DNA of 58,822 nt, from assembly GCA_019635485.1 (NCBI GenBank), contig JAHBZL010000033.1, forward strand, positions 1 to 58,822, in the 5' to 3' direction. The DNA comes from Piscinibacter sp. (GTDB taxonomy: Bacteria; Pseudomonadota; Gammaproteobacteria; Burkholderiales; Burkholderiaceae_C). A program made the translations under genes and the position numbers. Under the pieces are notes generated by a model. That model was not told where the DNA came from, did not search any database, and worked only from the letters and a program-made list of their open reading frames with translations. The first letter of the stretch is position 1. Each line of letters starts with the position of its first letter. This document shows, in pieces, positions 14,648 to 22,505 of the stretch.

Positions 14648-17600
14648 TCACGCTCGCCACTGCAGCAGGTACAGGCCGCAGGCCCCGGCGGCCGCGAGGC
14701 GGGTCTCGTCCAGCCAGGCGCAGGCGGTGAGCGGCCCGTCGACGATCAGCGCGGCGAGGCAGCCGCCCCCGACCTGCCAGATGCGCACGCCGCCGTCGTC
14801 GGCCACCGAGGCGATCCAGCGCCCGCCCGGGTGCACGGCGCAGCCGTTCACCTCGGCGTGGTGGCCGAGCAGCACCTGGCGCTCGCGCCCGTCCGGCCAG
14901 TGCCACAGGCGCAGGCTGCCGTCGTTCGAGGCGCTGGCCAGGAAGCTGCCGTCCGGCGCGAAGGCGAGCTGGTTCACCGCCTTCGCGTGTTCGCCGAACT
15001 CGAGCAGGGCGAGGCGCTGCTCGGCGACCTCGGCGGCGACCCGCCCGCTGCCGGCGAACCAGGCCTCCCACAGCGCGTCACCGGGTGGCGGCACGCGCCA
15101 GCGGCGCAACGTGCCGTCCACGCTGCCGCTGACCAGGTGCTGCCCGTCGGGACCGAAGGCGCAGGCGGTCACCGCATCGGCATGCGCGACGAAGGTGATG
15201 CGGTGGGTGCGGTCCTGCAGGTCCGCCAGGCGCAGCGAGCGGTCGGCCGAGGCGCTGGCCAGCAGCGTGGCGCCGGGGTCGAAGGCGCAGGCGTTGACGG
15301 CGCCGCGGTGCGTCGACAGGCGTGCCACCGGGCGCGCGGACAGGGTGTTCCACAGCGCCACCGCACCGTCCGCGCCGCCGGTGGCGAGCAGGCGCGCGTC
15401 GCCTGCCAGCGCGCAGCACAGTGCCGGGCCGATGCTGGCCGCGCTGAGCACCCGCAGCTCCTCGCCCTGCGCATCGTGCAGCGCGAGCGCGCCGTCGGCC
15501 CGCGTGCCGGCGATCAGGCCGGCGCCGGCGCTGAACGCGCCGCCGGAGGCGCGCAGCAGCCGGCCGGCGGCCGCCTCGGCGGGCAGGTCCAGCTGCCACA
15601 GTCGCAGGCTGCCGTCGTCGCCGGCCGAGGCCAGCAGGCGGCCGTCGGCCGCCACCGCGCAGTCGTTCACCGCGCCGGTGTGGCCGACGTAGGCGTGCGT
15701 GCACGCGCCGCTGTCGAGGTCCCAGCGCAGCAGCCGCCCGTCCGCCGCGGCGCCGATCAGCGCGCGGCCGTCCGGCGTGAACGCGCAGCGGCTCCAGGCC
15801 GGGCCGCCGCCGGTCAGCACGTGCACCGCTGCGCCGTCGCTGCGCTGCCAGACACGCAGCGTGCCGTCGGCGCCGGCGGAGGCGAGCAACGAGCCGTCCG
15901 GTGCGAAGGCGCAGCCGTTGACGGCCGCGGTGTGGCCGCTCAGCACGCGCTGCGCCCGCTGCCCGGCCAGGTCCCACAGCACGACCGTCTGGTCCGACGA
16001 GGCGGAGGCCAGCCAGCGGCCGTCGCGGCTGAGCGCGCAGCCGTTGACGGCCGCCCAGTGGCCCTCGCCGGCGCGGCTCGTGAACCAGCCGCCGCGCTCC
16101 TCGTCCCAGGCCCGCGCCAGCGTCGCGCGTGCGGCGCCGTCGGCGGCGTCCCACAGGCGCAGCGAGCCGTCCAGCGCGCTGCTGACCAGGAACGAGCCGT
16201 CCGCCGCGACGGCGCAGTCACTCAGGCCGTCGGTGTGGCCGACGAGCGCGGCCAGTTCGTGGCCTGTCTCGACGTCCCACAGGCGCAGGCGCCGGTCCAG
16301 GCCGGCCGACACCAGGCGTCGGCCGTCCGGAAAGAAGGCCAGGCGGCGCACCCAGCTGGTGTGCGCCGCCCAGGCCGCCAGCTCGCGGCCCGAATCGACC
16401 GCCCACAGCCGGATGCGCCCGTCTTCGCCGGCGCCGGCCACGCGGCGGCCGTCCGGGCTGATCGCGCAGGCGAGCAGCGTGCCGCGCGGCAGGGCGAAGC
16501 TGCGCAGCAGGGCCGCCTGCGGCAGGTCCGGCAGCGGGCGCAGCGGCGCCAGCCGTGGAGGCGGAGCGGGCTCCGGCCCGTCGGCCGCCGGGAGCCGGCT
16601 GTACAGCGTCGCGTGCAGCGCGGCCGGGTCGTCGCAACGCGCCAGCAGGTGCTGGCATTGCACGAATGCGATGCGCCAGGCGCGCAGCCCCGGTTCGTCC
16701 GGCGCCGCCCGCTCCGCGGCCAGCAGGTCGCCTTCGGCGGCGAAGGCGTGGCGGGCGCGTGTCTTGGCGGCGAGGTAGTGCAGGTCGCGCACGGTGCGGC
16801 ACAGCTCCTCGGTGCGGCCGGCGGCCACGAGGTGCGTCGCCAGCTGGTCCCACAGGTAGGGCTCGTCGGCGGCCAGGTCGGCCCAGGCGCGCGTGGCCGG
16901 CCGCAGCGACTCGAGCAGCGCGCCGTGCAGGATCGCCGCGTTGCCGCCGAGCCGCTCGAGCAGGAACTGGCGGATCACGTCGTGCAGCCGGATGCGGCGC
17001 CGCGCCGGGTCGAAGTCCAGCAGCAGCGAGCGGCGGTACAGCCGCTCGCACAGCGCCTCGGTGTCGAACTCGTCGAGCGCGCCGGTGCGCTGCCAGTAGC
17101 GCTCCAGCGTCGCGAGCGGGACCGACTGGTCCTCGGGGAACACCGCCAGGTCCGACAGCCGCGCGCGTTCGTCCTCGCCGAGCTGGGCGAGGCTCAGGCC
17201 GAGCGTCTGCGTGACGGCGTGGTCGCGGCTGGCGGCGTCGCGCGCGTCGAAGAAGGTCAGGCCGCGCTTGTCTAGCGCCCGCCCGACCCAGTCCAGCGCG
17301 TCGGGCAGTGCCTGGCCCTGCTGCAGCCGCTCGCGCAGCGCGCCGTTGACGAGCTTGAGCAGCAGCGGCCATTCGCCGAGCCGCCCGGCCAGCGCGGCGA
17401 GCGCCTCGGCGTGGCTCGCGGGCAGTTCGTGGCCGAGCACCGCGGCGGCTTCGTCGCGCTGCATCGCGGCGACGTCCAGGCGCTGCGTGCCGGGCGGCAG
17501 CGTGTCGACGTTGCGCGTCGTGATCAGGCGCGCGCAGCGCGGCCCGCCACGCAGGAACGGGCGTGCGTGCGCGGCCTCCCAGAGGTCGTCGATGACGATC

Positions 17601-18364
17601 AGCAGCTCGCGCTCGGCGAGCAGCTCGGCGAGCGCCGCGCCGGCGGCCTCGAGGCCGGCGAAGCCGGGGCGCCGGCCGCTGAGCACGAAGATCAGGTCCT
17701 CGACCCGGCCGGTCAGGTCGCCCGGCTGTTCGCCGAGCGTGATCCACAGGATGCCGTCGTCGAATGCGGCCTGCACCGCCTCGTCGTGGCAGGCGGCGCG
17801 CGCCAACGCGGTCTTGCCGTAGCCGCCGGCGCCGCGCAGCGCGGTGACCCGCGCCACCGGCTCGCCGCGGTCACGGTCCACGAGGTGCGGCACCAGGCGC
17901 TCGAGCAGGCCGCGGCGCGGGACGTGGTCGGCCGGCAGGTCTTCGACCATGAAGGGCACGCGGCGCGGCTGCGGCGTGCCGTGCAGGTCGCTGACGAACT
18001 TGGCCCACTCGTGCGCCGGGTCGTAGAAGTGCGCGCTGCGCATCCAGCGCGGCATCGCGGCGAAGTCCAGGTCCGGTGCCGCGATCACCGGGTACACGGT
18101 GACGCCGCGCTGCCGCGCGTAGCGCCACTCGCGCCGCACCAGCTCGGAGGCGAGCGCGGCCGGCGTCATCACCAGCACGAGGAACACCACCTGGTCGAGT
18201 GCCTCGGTGATCTGCAGCCACCAGTCGCGCCCGCCTTCCAGGCCCTCGCGGTCGCGCCACAGCGTCAGGCCCTGCGCGGCGAGCCGCTCGCGCAGCCCGC
18301 GTGCGAAGTCCTCGCCGTCGCGGCGGGCATAGGAGACGAAGACGCGCGGCGCTTCGGCGGCCAT
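14648..18364 (-). CDS. TIR-NB-ARC-WD40 protein (APAF-1-like bacterial NLR)
   Basis: A 1238-residue STAND protein. Residues 5-135 are a TIR domain ([14 protein letters not shown]79 in LVRREWRYA sits at the catalytic position). The NB-ARC NTPase follows: Walker A GAGGYGKT (178-185), Walker B LLIVIDD (254-260), sensor LITTRN (280-285) and an MHD-like LHD (460-462). From about residue 622 to the end there are 14 WD40 repeats, which fit two seven-blade propellers. This order matches a sensor-switch-effector design: ligand binding by the propellers, oligomerisation by NB-ARC, then TIR action, probably NAD breakdown. Similar proteins are known or suspected in phage defence; nothing here shows the trigger. 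It is monocistronic or leads no obvious operon. Confidence 0.93.
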   Translation of the reverse strand: MAAEAPRVFVSYARRDGEDFARGLRERLAAQGLTLWRDREGLEGGRDWWLQITEALDQVVFLVLVMTPAALASELVRREWRYARQRGVTVYPVIAAPDLDFAAMPRWMRSAHFYDPAHEWAKFVSDLHGTPQPRRVPFMVEDLPADHVPRRGLLERLVPHLVDRDRGEPVARVTALRGAGGYGKTALARAACHDEAVQAAFDDGILWITLGEQPGDLTGRVEDLIFVLSGRRPGFAGLEAAGAALAELLAERELLIVIDDLWEAAHARPFLRGGPRCARLITTRNVDTLPPGTQRLDVAAMQRDEAAAVLGHELPASHAEALAALAGRLGEWPLLLKLVNGALRERLQQGQALPDALDWVGRALDKRGLTFFDARDAASRDHAVTQTLGLSLAQLGEDERARLSDLAVFPEDQSVPLATLERYWQRTGALDEFDTEALCERLYRRSLLLDFDPARRRIRLHDVIRQFLLERLGGNAAILHGALLESLRPATRAWADLAADEPYLWDQLATHLVAAGRTEELCRTVRDLHYLAAKTRARHAFAAEGDLLAAERAAPDEPGLRAWRIAFVQCQHLLARCDDPAALHATLYSRLPAADGPEPAPPPRLAPLRPLPDLPQAALLRSFALPRGTLLACAISPDGRRVAGAGEDGRIRLWAVDSGRELAAWAAHTSWVRRLAFFPDGRRLVSAGLDRRLRLWDVETGHELAALVGHTDGLSDCAVAADGSFLVSSALDGSLRLWDAADGAARATLARAWDEERGGWFTSRAGEGHWAAVNGCALSRDGRWLASASSDQTVVLWDLAGQRAQRVLSGHTAAVNGCAFAPDGSLLASAGADGTLRVWQRSDGAAVHVLTGGGPAWSRCAFTPDGRALIGAAADGRLLRWDLDSGACTHAYVGHTGAVNDCAVAADGRLLASAGDDGSLRLWQLDLPAEAAAGRLLRASGGAFSAGAGLIAGTRADGALALHDAQGEELRVLSAASIGPALCCALAGDARLLATGGADGAVALWNTLSARPVARLSTHRGAVNACAFDPGATLLASASADRSLRLADLQDRTHRITFVAHADAVTACAFGPDGQHLVSGSVDGTLRRWRVPPPGDALWEAWFAGSGRVAAEVAEQRLALLEFGEHAKAVNQLAFAPDGSFLASASNDGSLRLWHWPDGRERQVLLGHHAEVNGCAVHPGGRWIASVADDGGVRIWQVGGGCLAALIVDGPLTACAWLDETRLAAAGACGLYLLQWRA

Positions 18365-18374
18365 GTCGGAAGGG

Positions 18375-19031
18375 TCAGCCGGCGAACCCCTGTTCGCCCA
18401 GCAGCGGTACGAAGCGTACGCCGCACAGCGTCTCGACGTGCTCCCTACCTTGCGCGTCGCGCGTCCAGCGGCAAAGTTCCTGGTGGCCGTGCTGCTCGCC
18501 GACCGGCATCACGAGCCGGCCACCGGGCCGCAGCTGGGCCTTCAGCGCGTCCGGCACCTGCGGACCGGCGGCCGTGACCGCGATCGCGTCGTACGGCGCG
18601 GCCGCGGGCCAGCCGAGCGTGCCGTCGCCCTCGTGCACCTGCACGTTCGTGACGCCGGCGCGGGCCAGGTTCGCGCGGGCCTGCGTGGCCAGCACCGCGA
18701 GGCGCTCGACGCTGTGCACCTCGGCGGCGATCTGCGCCAGCACCGCGGCGGCATAGCCGCTGCCGGCGCCGATCTCGAGCACGCGCTCGCCGCCGACCAG
18801 GCCCAGCGCCGCGGTGGTCAGCGCGACGATGTAGGGCTGAGAGATGGTCTGGCCGGCGCCGATCGGCAGCGGATGGTCCTCGTACGCGTAAGGCCGTTCC
18901 GCCTCCGGCACGAAGGCCTCGCGCGGCACGCTGCGCAGCGCGGCCAGCACGAGGGGCTCGGTCACGCCGCGGTCCTCGATCTGCTGCGCGACCATGCGCT
19001 CGCGGGCCGCCGCCAGCGTATCGCCGGTCAT
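18375..19031 (-). CDS. pcm: Protein-L-isoaspartate O-methyltransferase
   Basis: A 218-residue PCMT. Family signatures are [20 protein letters not shown], the SAM-binding [15 protein letters not shown], and [21 protein letters not shown]. It methylates isoaspartyl residues in aged proteins to start their repair, in the cytosol. Its start overlaps the stop of the ABC ATPase gene (ATGA), so it is the second gene of a two-gene unit. Length matches the family. Confidence 0.95.
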   Translation of the reverse strand: MTGDTLAAARERMVAQQIEDRGVTEPLVLAALRSVPREAFVPEAERPYAYEDHPLPIGAGQTISQPYIVALTTAALGLVGGERVLEIGAGSGYAAAVLAQIAAEVHSVERLAVLATQARANLARAGVTNVQVHEGDGTLGWPAAAPYDAIAVTAAGPQVPDALKAQLRPGGRLVMPVGEQHGHQELCRWTRDAQGREHVETLCGVRFVPLLGEQGFAG

Positions 19032-20032
19032 GATGGCCCTCGCGGGGCTGGTGCCGTCTCCAGCGGGCGCAGGCAGCGCGCGGCGTGGGCGGCGCCGATC
19101 GGGACCTCGGGGGGCGGGGCCGCGCGGCAGGACTCGATGACGAGGCCGCAGCGGTCCGCGAACGGGCAGCCGGCCCCGAGGTCGGCCAGCTCGGGCACGC
19201 GGCCGGGGATGGTCGGCAGGCGCGTGCCGCGCGTCGCGCCGAGTCGCGGCCGCGCGCCGAACAGGCCGCGCGTGTACGGGTGCGCGAGGCGTTCGAACAC
19301 CGCACCGGTCGGCCCGTCCTCGACCACCGTGCCGCCGTACATCACCAGCACGCGGGCGACGTGGCGCGCCATCACGCGCAGGTCGTGGCTGATCAGCAGC
19401 AGCGCCATGCCCGAACCCTGCACCAGTTCGTCGATCAGCGCCAGGATCTCGCGCTGGATCGTCACGTCCAGCGCGGTGGTCGGTTCGTCGGCGATCAGCA
19501 GGTCGGGGCCGCAGGCGAGCGCCATCGCGATCATCACGCGCTGGCGCTGGCCGCCGGAGAGCTGGTGCGGGTAGGCGTCGAGCCGCTGGCGCGCCTGCGG
19601 CAGGTGCACCCGCTCGAGCAGGCGCAGCGCCTCGGCGCGCGCGGCGGTCCGGTCGAGCCCGCGGTGCAGGCGCAGCGGCTCGCCGACCTGCGCGCCCACC
19701 GTGTGCAGCGGGTTGAGCGCCGTCATCGGCTCCTGGAACACCATCGCGAGGCGGTCGCCGCGCAGCTCGGCCAGGGCCGGCTCGGGCAGCCCGACCAGCT
19801 CGCGGCCCTGCAGCCGGATGCTGCCCGCGACGCGCGCGCCCTCCGGCAGCAGGCCCATCAGCGCCAGCGCCGTCAGCGACTTGCCGCAGCCGCTCTCGCC
19901 GATCAGCCCGAGCGTCGCGCCGCGCGCCAGCGTGAACGACACGCCGCGCAACGCCTCGGCCGGCCCACGCGCGGTGGGCAGCACGACACGCAGGTCGCGG
20001 ACCTCGAGCAGGTCGGTCGCTGCCGGGCTCAT
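19028..20032 (-). CDS. Oligopeptide/dipeptide ABC transporter ATP-binding protein (DppD/OppD type)
   Basis: A 334-residue ABC ATPase. Walker A is GESGCGKS, the signature is LSGGQRQRV, Walker B is LLIADEP and the switch His is in LLISHDL. The C-terminal oligo_HPY extension with [14 protein letters not shown] is typical of peptide/nickel importers. Its expected partners (two permeases, binding protein and a second ATPase) are not beside it; a matching pair of permeases lies 22 kb away at 41.6-43.6 kb, with no DppA or DppF visible in the window. Stop and pcm start overlap. Confidence 0.9.
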   Translation of the reverse strand: MSPAATDLLEVRDLRVVLPTARGPAEALRGVSFTLARGATLGLIGESGCGKSLTALALMGLLPEGARVAGSIRLQGRELVGLPEPALAELRGDRLAMVFQEPMTALNPLHTVGAQVGEPLRLHRGLDRTAARAEALRLLERVHLPQARQRLDAYPHQLSGGQRQRVMIAMALACGPDLLIADEPTTALDVTIQREILALIDELVQGSGMALLLISHDLRVMARHVARVLVMYGGTVVEDGPTGAVFERLAHPYTRGLFGARPRLGATRGTRLPTIPGRVPELADLGAGCPFADRCGLVIESCRAAPPPEVPIGAAHAARCLRPLETAPAPRGPS

Positions 20033-20104
20033 GCGGCGACGATAGCGCGATTCGCGCCGGCCGCGCCCCGGCAGGCGCAGCGCCTGCCGGCCTGACGATG
20101 CCGC

Positions 20105-21271
20105 TCAGCGGTACACGAGGCCGGAGAGCTGCCAGGCGAGGTTGCGCCGCACCGCGGGGAAGCGGGCCACTGTGGCCAGCAGCAGGTTGCGCAGGCCGCG
20201 CAGGCCGGCCGGCACGGTGGCCAGGCGCGTCAGGCGGTCCGCCAGGCCGACGACCCGCTGCGCCACCGGGCGGCGGGCCGCGCCGTAGGCATCGAGCGCA
20301 TCGGCATCGCCGGCCAGCGCACGCTGCAGCGCGGTGGCCAGCGCCAGCGCGTCCAGGATGCCGACGTTCATGCCCTGGCCGCCGGCCGGGCTGTGCACAT
20401 GGGCCGCGTCGCCGGCCAGCAGCACGCGACCGGCGCGGTAGCTGTCGGCCACGCGGTGGTGCAGGCGGAAGCGCGAGGACCAGACCAGCGCCTGCACCGT
20501 GGCGCGCCGGCGCGCCGGGCCGCGGGCGTCGAGCAGGGCCTGCACGTACGCCGCGTCCGGCTGTTCCGGCGCCTCGTCGACGGTGGCGACGACGCGGTGC
20601 TGGCCGTCCGGCAGCGGCGCCACCACCACCATGCCGGCGGGCGAGAAGTACAGGATCACCTCGTCGTGCGGCACGCCGCCTTCCAGCCGCACGTCGGCCA
20701 GCACGAAGGATTCGCCGTAGCTGCCGCCGCTGAACGGGATGCCGGCGCAGGTGCGCACGGTGCTGTGCATACCGTCCGCGCCGACCACGTAGCGTGCGCG
20801 CAGCTGGCCGCCGTCGTCGAGCCGGGCGGTCACGCCGCGCGGGTCCTGGAACAGGCCGTGCAGCACGCGCGGCCGCAGCACGCGGCCGCCCAGTTCGGTC
20901 AGGCGCTGCAGCAGCACCTGCTCGGTGACGGCCTGCGAGATCATCAGCGTGTACGGGTAGCGCGTCGGCAGCCGGTCGAAGCCGATCGGCACCAGCACGC
21001 GGTCGCGGTCGCGGATCGTGAAGCGCTGCGCCGCCAGGCCGCGCGCCACCAGCGTGGGCGTCACGGCCAGCGGTTCGAGCACCTCCAGCGTGCGGGCGTG
21101 CACGACGGCCGCACGCGAGGTGTTGACGCCTTCGGCGAGGCGGTCGATCACCGTGGTGCGCACGCCACCAGCGACGAGCGCGGTGGCCAGCGTCAGGCCG
21201 GTGGGGCCGGCACCGACGATCAGCACGTCGGTGTCGAAGGTGTCGGGGGCGACGATGCGCAGCGGTTCCAC
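20105..21271 (-). CDS. FAD-dependent monooxygenase (PHBH family)
   Basis: A 388-residue flavin hydroxylase. It has the N-terminal FAD fold VLIVGAGPTGLTLATALVAG and the second FAD motif GRVLLAGDAAHVHSPAGGQG, with GADGMHSTVR between. Members hydroxylate phenols and related aromatics, or polyketides, using NAD(P)H and oxygen. A GTG start at 21271 was chosen because GAGGAG lies five bases before it; an ATG ten codons upstream (21301) has no such site. The substrate is unknown and no aromatic pathway genes are next to it. Confidence 0.88.
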   Translation of the reverse strand: MEPLRIVAPDTFDTDVLIVGAGPTGLTLATALVAGGVRTTVIDRLAEGVNTSRAAVVHARTLEVLEPLAVTPTLVARGLAAQRFTIRDRDRVLVPIGFDRLPTRYPYTLMISQAVTEQVLLQRLTELGGRVLRPRVLHGLFQDPRGVTARLDDGGQLRARYVVGADGMHSTVRTCAGIPFSGGSYGESFVLADVRLEGGVPHDEVILYFSPAGMVVVAPLPDGQHRVVATVDEAPEQPDAAYVQALLDARGPARRRATVQALVWSSRFRLHHRVADSYRAGRVLLAGDAAHVHSPAGGQGMNVGILDALALATALQRALAGDADALDAYGAARRPVAQRVVGLADRLTRLATVPAGLRGLRNLLLATVARFPAVRRNLAWQLSGLVYR

Positions 21272-21352
21272 GGGGGCTCCTCGAAGTTCAGGCAGGCCCA
21301 TAGCGTCGCGCCGGCCGGTTGACGGCGGATGTCGCGTCCCGGCGGACGCGTT

Positions 21353-21883
21353 TCAGCTGCAACCGCCGGCCAACAGCAGGTCGAGGTAGGCGCCGCGCAC
21401 GAGCTGTGCGGGCGCGATGCCCAGGCGCTGCATCAGCGCCTGCGCCTCGGCGAGGCCGGCGGCCTCGTCCTCGCCGTCGCGCAGCACCACCTCGAGCTCG
21501 AGGAAGTCGCCCAGGCCCTCGACGCGGTCGAGGTGGATGCGGGTGCGGCCGGCGAGCAGCAGCAGGCGCTGCTTGCGCACGCGGCCGACCAGCCCGAGGC
21601 TGCGCGCGAGCGCCTCGCGCAGCGAGTCGGGTGCGGCGGTCGGCGAGCGCACGTAGGTGGAGGTCTTCGGGCCGGCATCGTCGGCGCGCTGGTACTGGAT
21701 CAGCTCGCCGCGCCCGTCGCCGAAGTCGCGCAGCTTGAGGCGCCCGTGGGCGCAGGTGAAGAAGCTGTCGTCCTGCCGGATCGGCTGCGGCGGGCCGTCG
21801 GCGAGCGGCTGCGCGCGCGCCAGCAGCGCCTCGACGCTGTCGATGCGCGCCTTGATCTCGACGTTGCGCGCCGCGCCGGTCAC
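21353..21883 (-). CDS. CYTH-domain protein (class IV adenylate cyclase / ThTPase-like)
   Basis: A 176-residue CYTH-fold protein with the N-terminal NVEIKARI (ExK signature strand), RLKLRDFG, IQYQRAD, and LELEVVL, giving the alternating charged residues that line the triphosphate tunnel. CYTH proteins hydrolyse or cyclise triphosphates such as thiamine triphosphate, inorganic triphosphate or ATP with a divalent metal. The start is GTG at 21883 and overlaps the stop of the upstream secreted-protein gene (GTGA). Which reaction applies cannot be decided. Confidence 0.83.
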   Translation of the reverse strand: MTGAARNVEIKARIDSVEALLARAQPLADGPPQPIRQDDSFFTCAHGRLKLRDFGDGRGELIQYQRADDAGPKTSTYVRSPTAAPDSLREALARSLGLVGRVRKQRLLLLAGRTRIHLDRVEGLGDFLELEVVLRDGEDEAAGLAEAQALMQRLGIAPAQLVRGAYLDLLLAGGCS

Positions 21884-22386
21884 GGCCGCTGCAGCGCGAG
21901 CGCCGCGGCCAGGTCGAGCGTGGCGACGAGCGCCTGCAGCGTGGCCACGTCGGCGCTGCGGCTCAGCACGACCACGGTCAGGCCGTTGCCCAGCGAACGG
22001 GTCACGCTCGCCTCGCGCGTCGTGGCGTCGAAGGCTTCGTGCTGCGACGCCGGCTCGGCGCGCCGCTCGTCGAACAGCGAGATCGACGCGGACAGCCGGC
22101 CCTGTGCGTACTCGGCGCGCAGTGTCGGCCCCGGCCGGCGGCCGCCGCGCGGCGACTCGAGCGATTCGCGCTGCCAGTCGCCGAGGCGCTCCGGCAGCAG
22201 CGGCACCAGTTGCTGCGGCGTGAAGGCGCGCAGGGCGCCGCGGGCTGGGCTCATCGATGCACTCCTTGCCGACGCGGCAGCTTCCACCGGGCCGGCCGCG
22301 TCCGCCGGCAGCACGAGCACCGCCAGGACGGCGGCCGCCCCCCGCAGGAGGGCGTGCAACGGCAGGGGCGGAGAGGCTCGGCGCAT
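21880..22386 (-). CDS. Exported protein of unknown function
   Basis: A 168-residue protein that I do not recognise. The first ~30 residues form a Sec signal peptide (LLRGAAAVLAVLVLPADAAG), so it should be periplasmic. The mature part has a motif-like stretch LVPLLPERLGDWQRESLESP and a later acid/basic region; this resembles small periplasmic proteins of the DUF-type found near transport or polymer genes, but no family can be named. It is translationally coupled to the CYTH gene downstream. A nested inverted repeat lies immediately upstream of the start codon. Confidence 0.7.
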   Translation of the reverse strand: MRRASPPLPLHALLRGAAAVLAVLVLPADAAGPVEAAASARSASMSPARGALRAFTPQQLVPLLPERLGDWQRESLESPRGGRRPGPTLRAEYAQGRLSASISLFDERRAEPASQHEAFDATTREASVTRSLGNGLTVVVLSRSADVATLQALVATLDLAAALALQRP

Positions 22387-22435
22387 GCGTCGGATGCTAG
22401 CGCCGCGCCGGAGCGGTCCGGCGCCGCGCCGACGC
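22387..22435. repeat. Nested inverted repeats in divergent intergenic region
   Basis: An outer pair GCGTCGG (22387-22393) / CCGACGC (22429-22435) encloses an inner hairpin GCGCCGG (22405-22411) / CCGGCGC (22418-22424). It begins one base upstream of the start codon of the exported-protein gene and lies before the divergent metallopeptidase gene. In that gene's 5' leader it could hinder initiation or act as an operator. Confidence 0.45.
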
Positions 22436-22505
22436 TCAGGCTAGGGGCCCCGGGGGCTGCGGGGGCGCACTAGACTCGCCCGTCCTGTCTCGTGCCGACC
22501 CGACC

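Noticed and set aside
14648-16500. CRISPR or tandem DNA repeat across the WD40 region
   Set aside because: The periodic similarity comes from coding WD40 units of about 40 residues with variable DNA, not from direct repeats with spacers.
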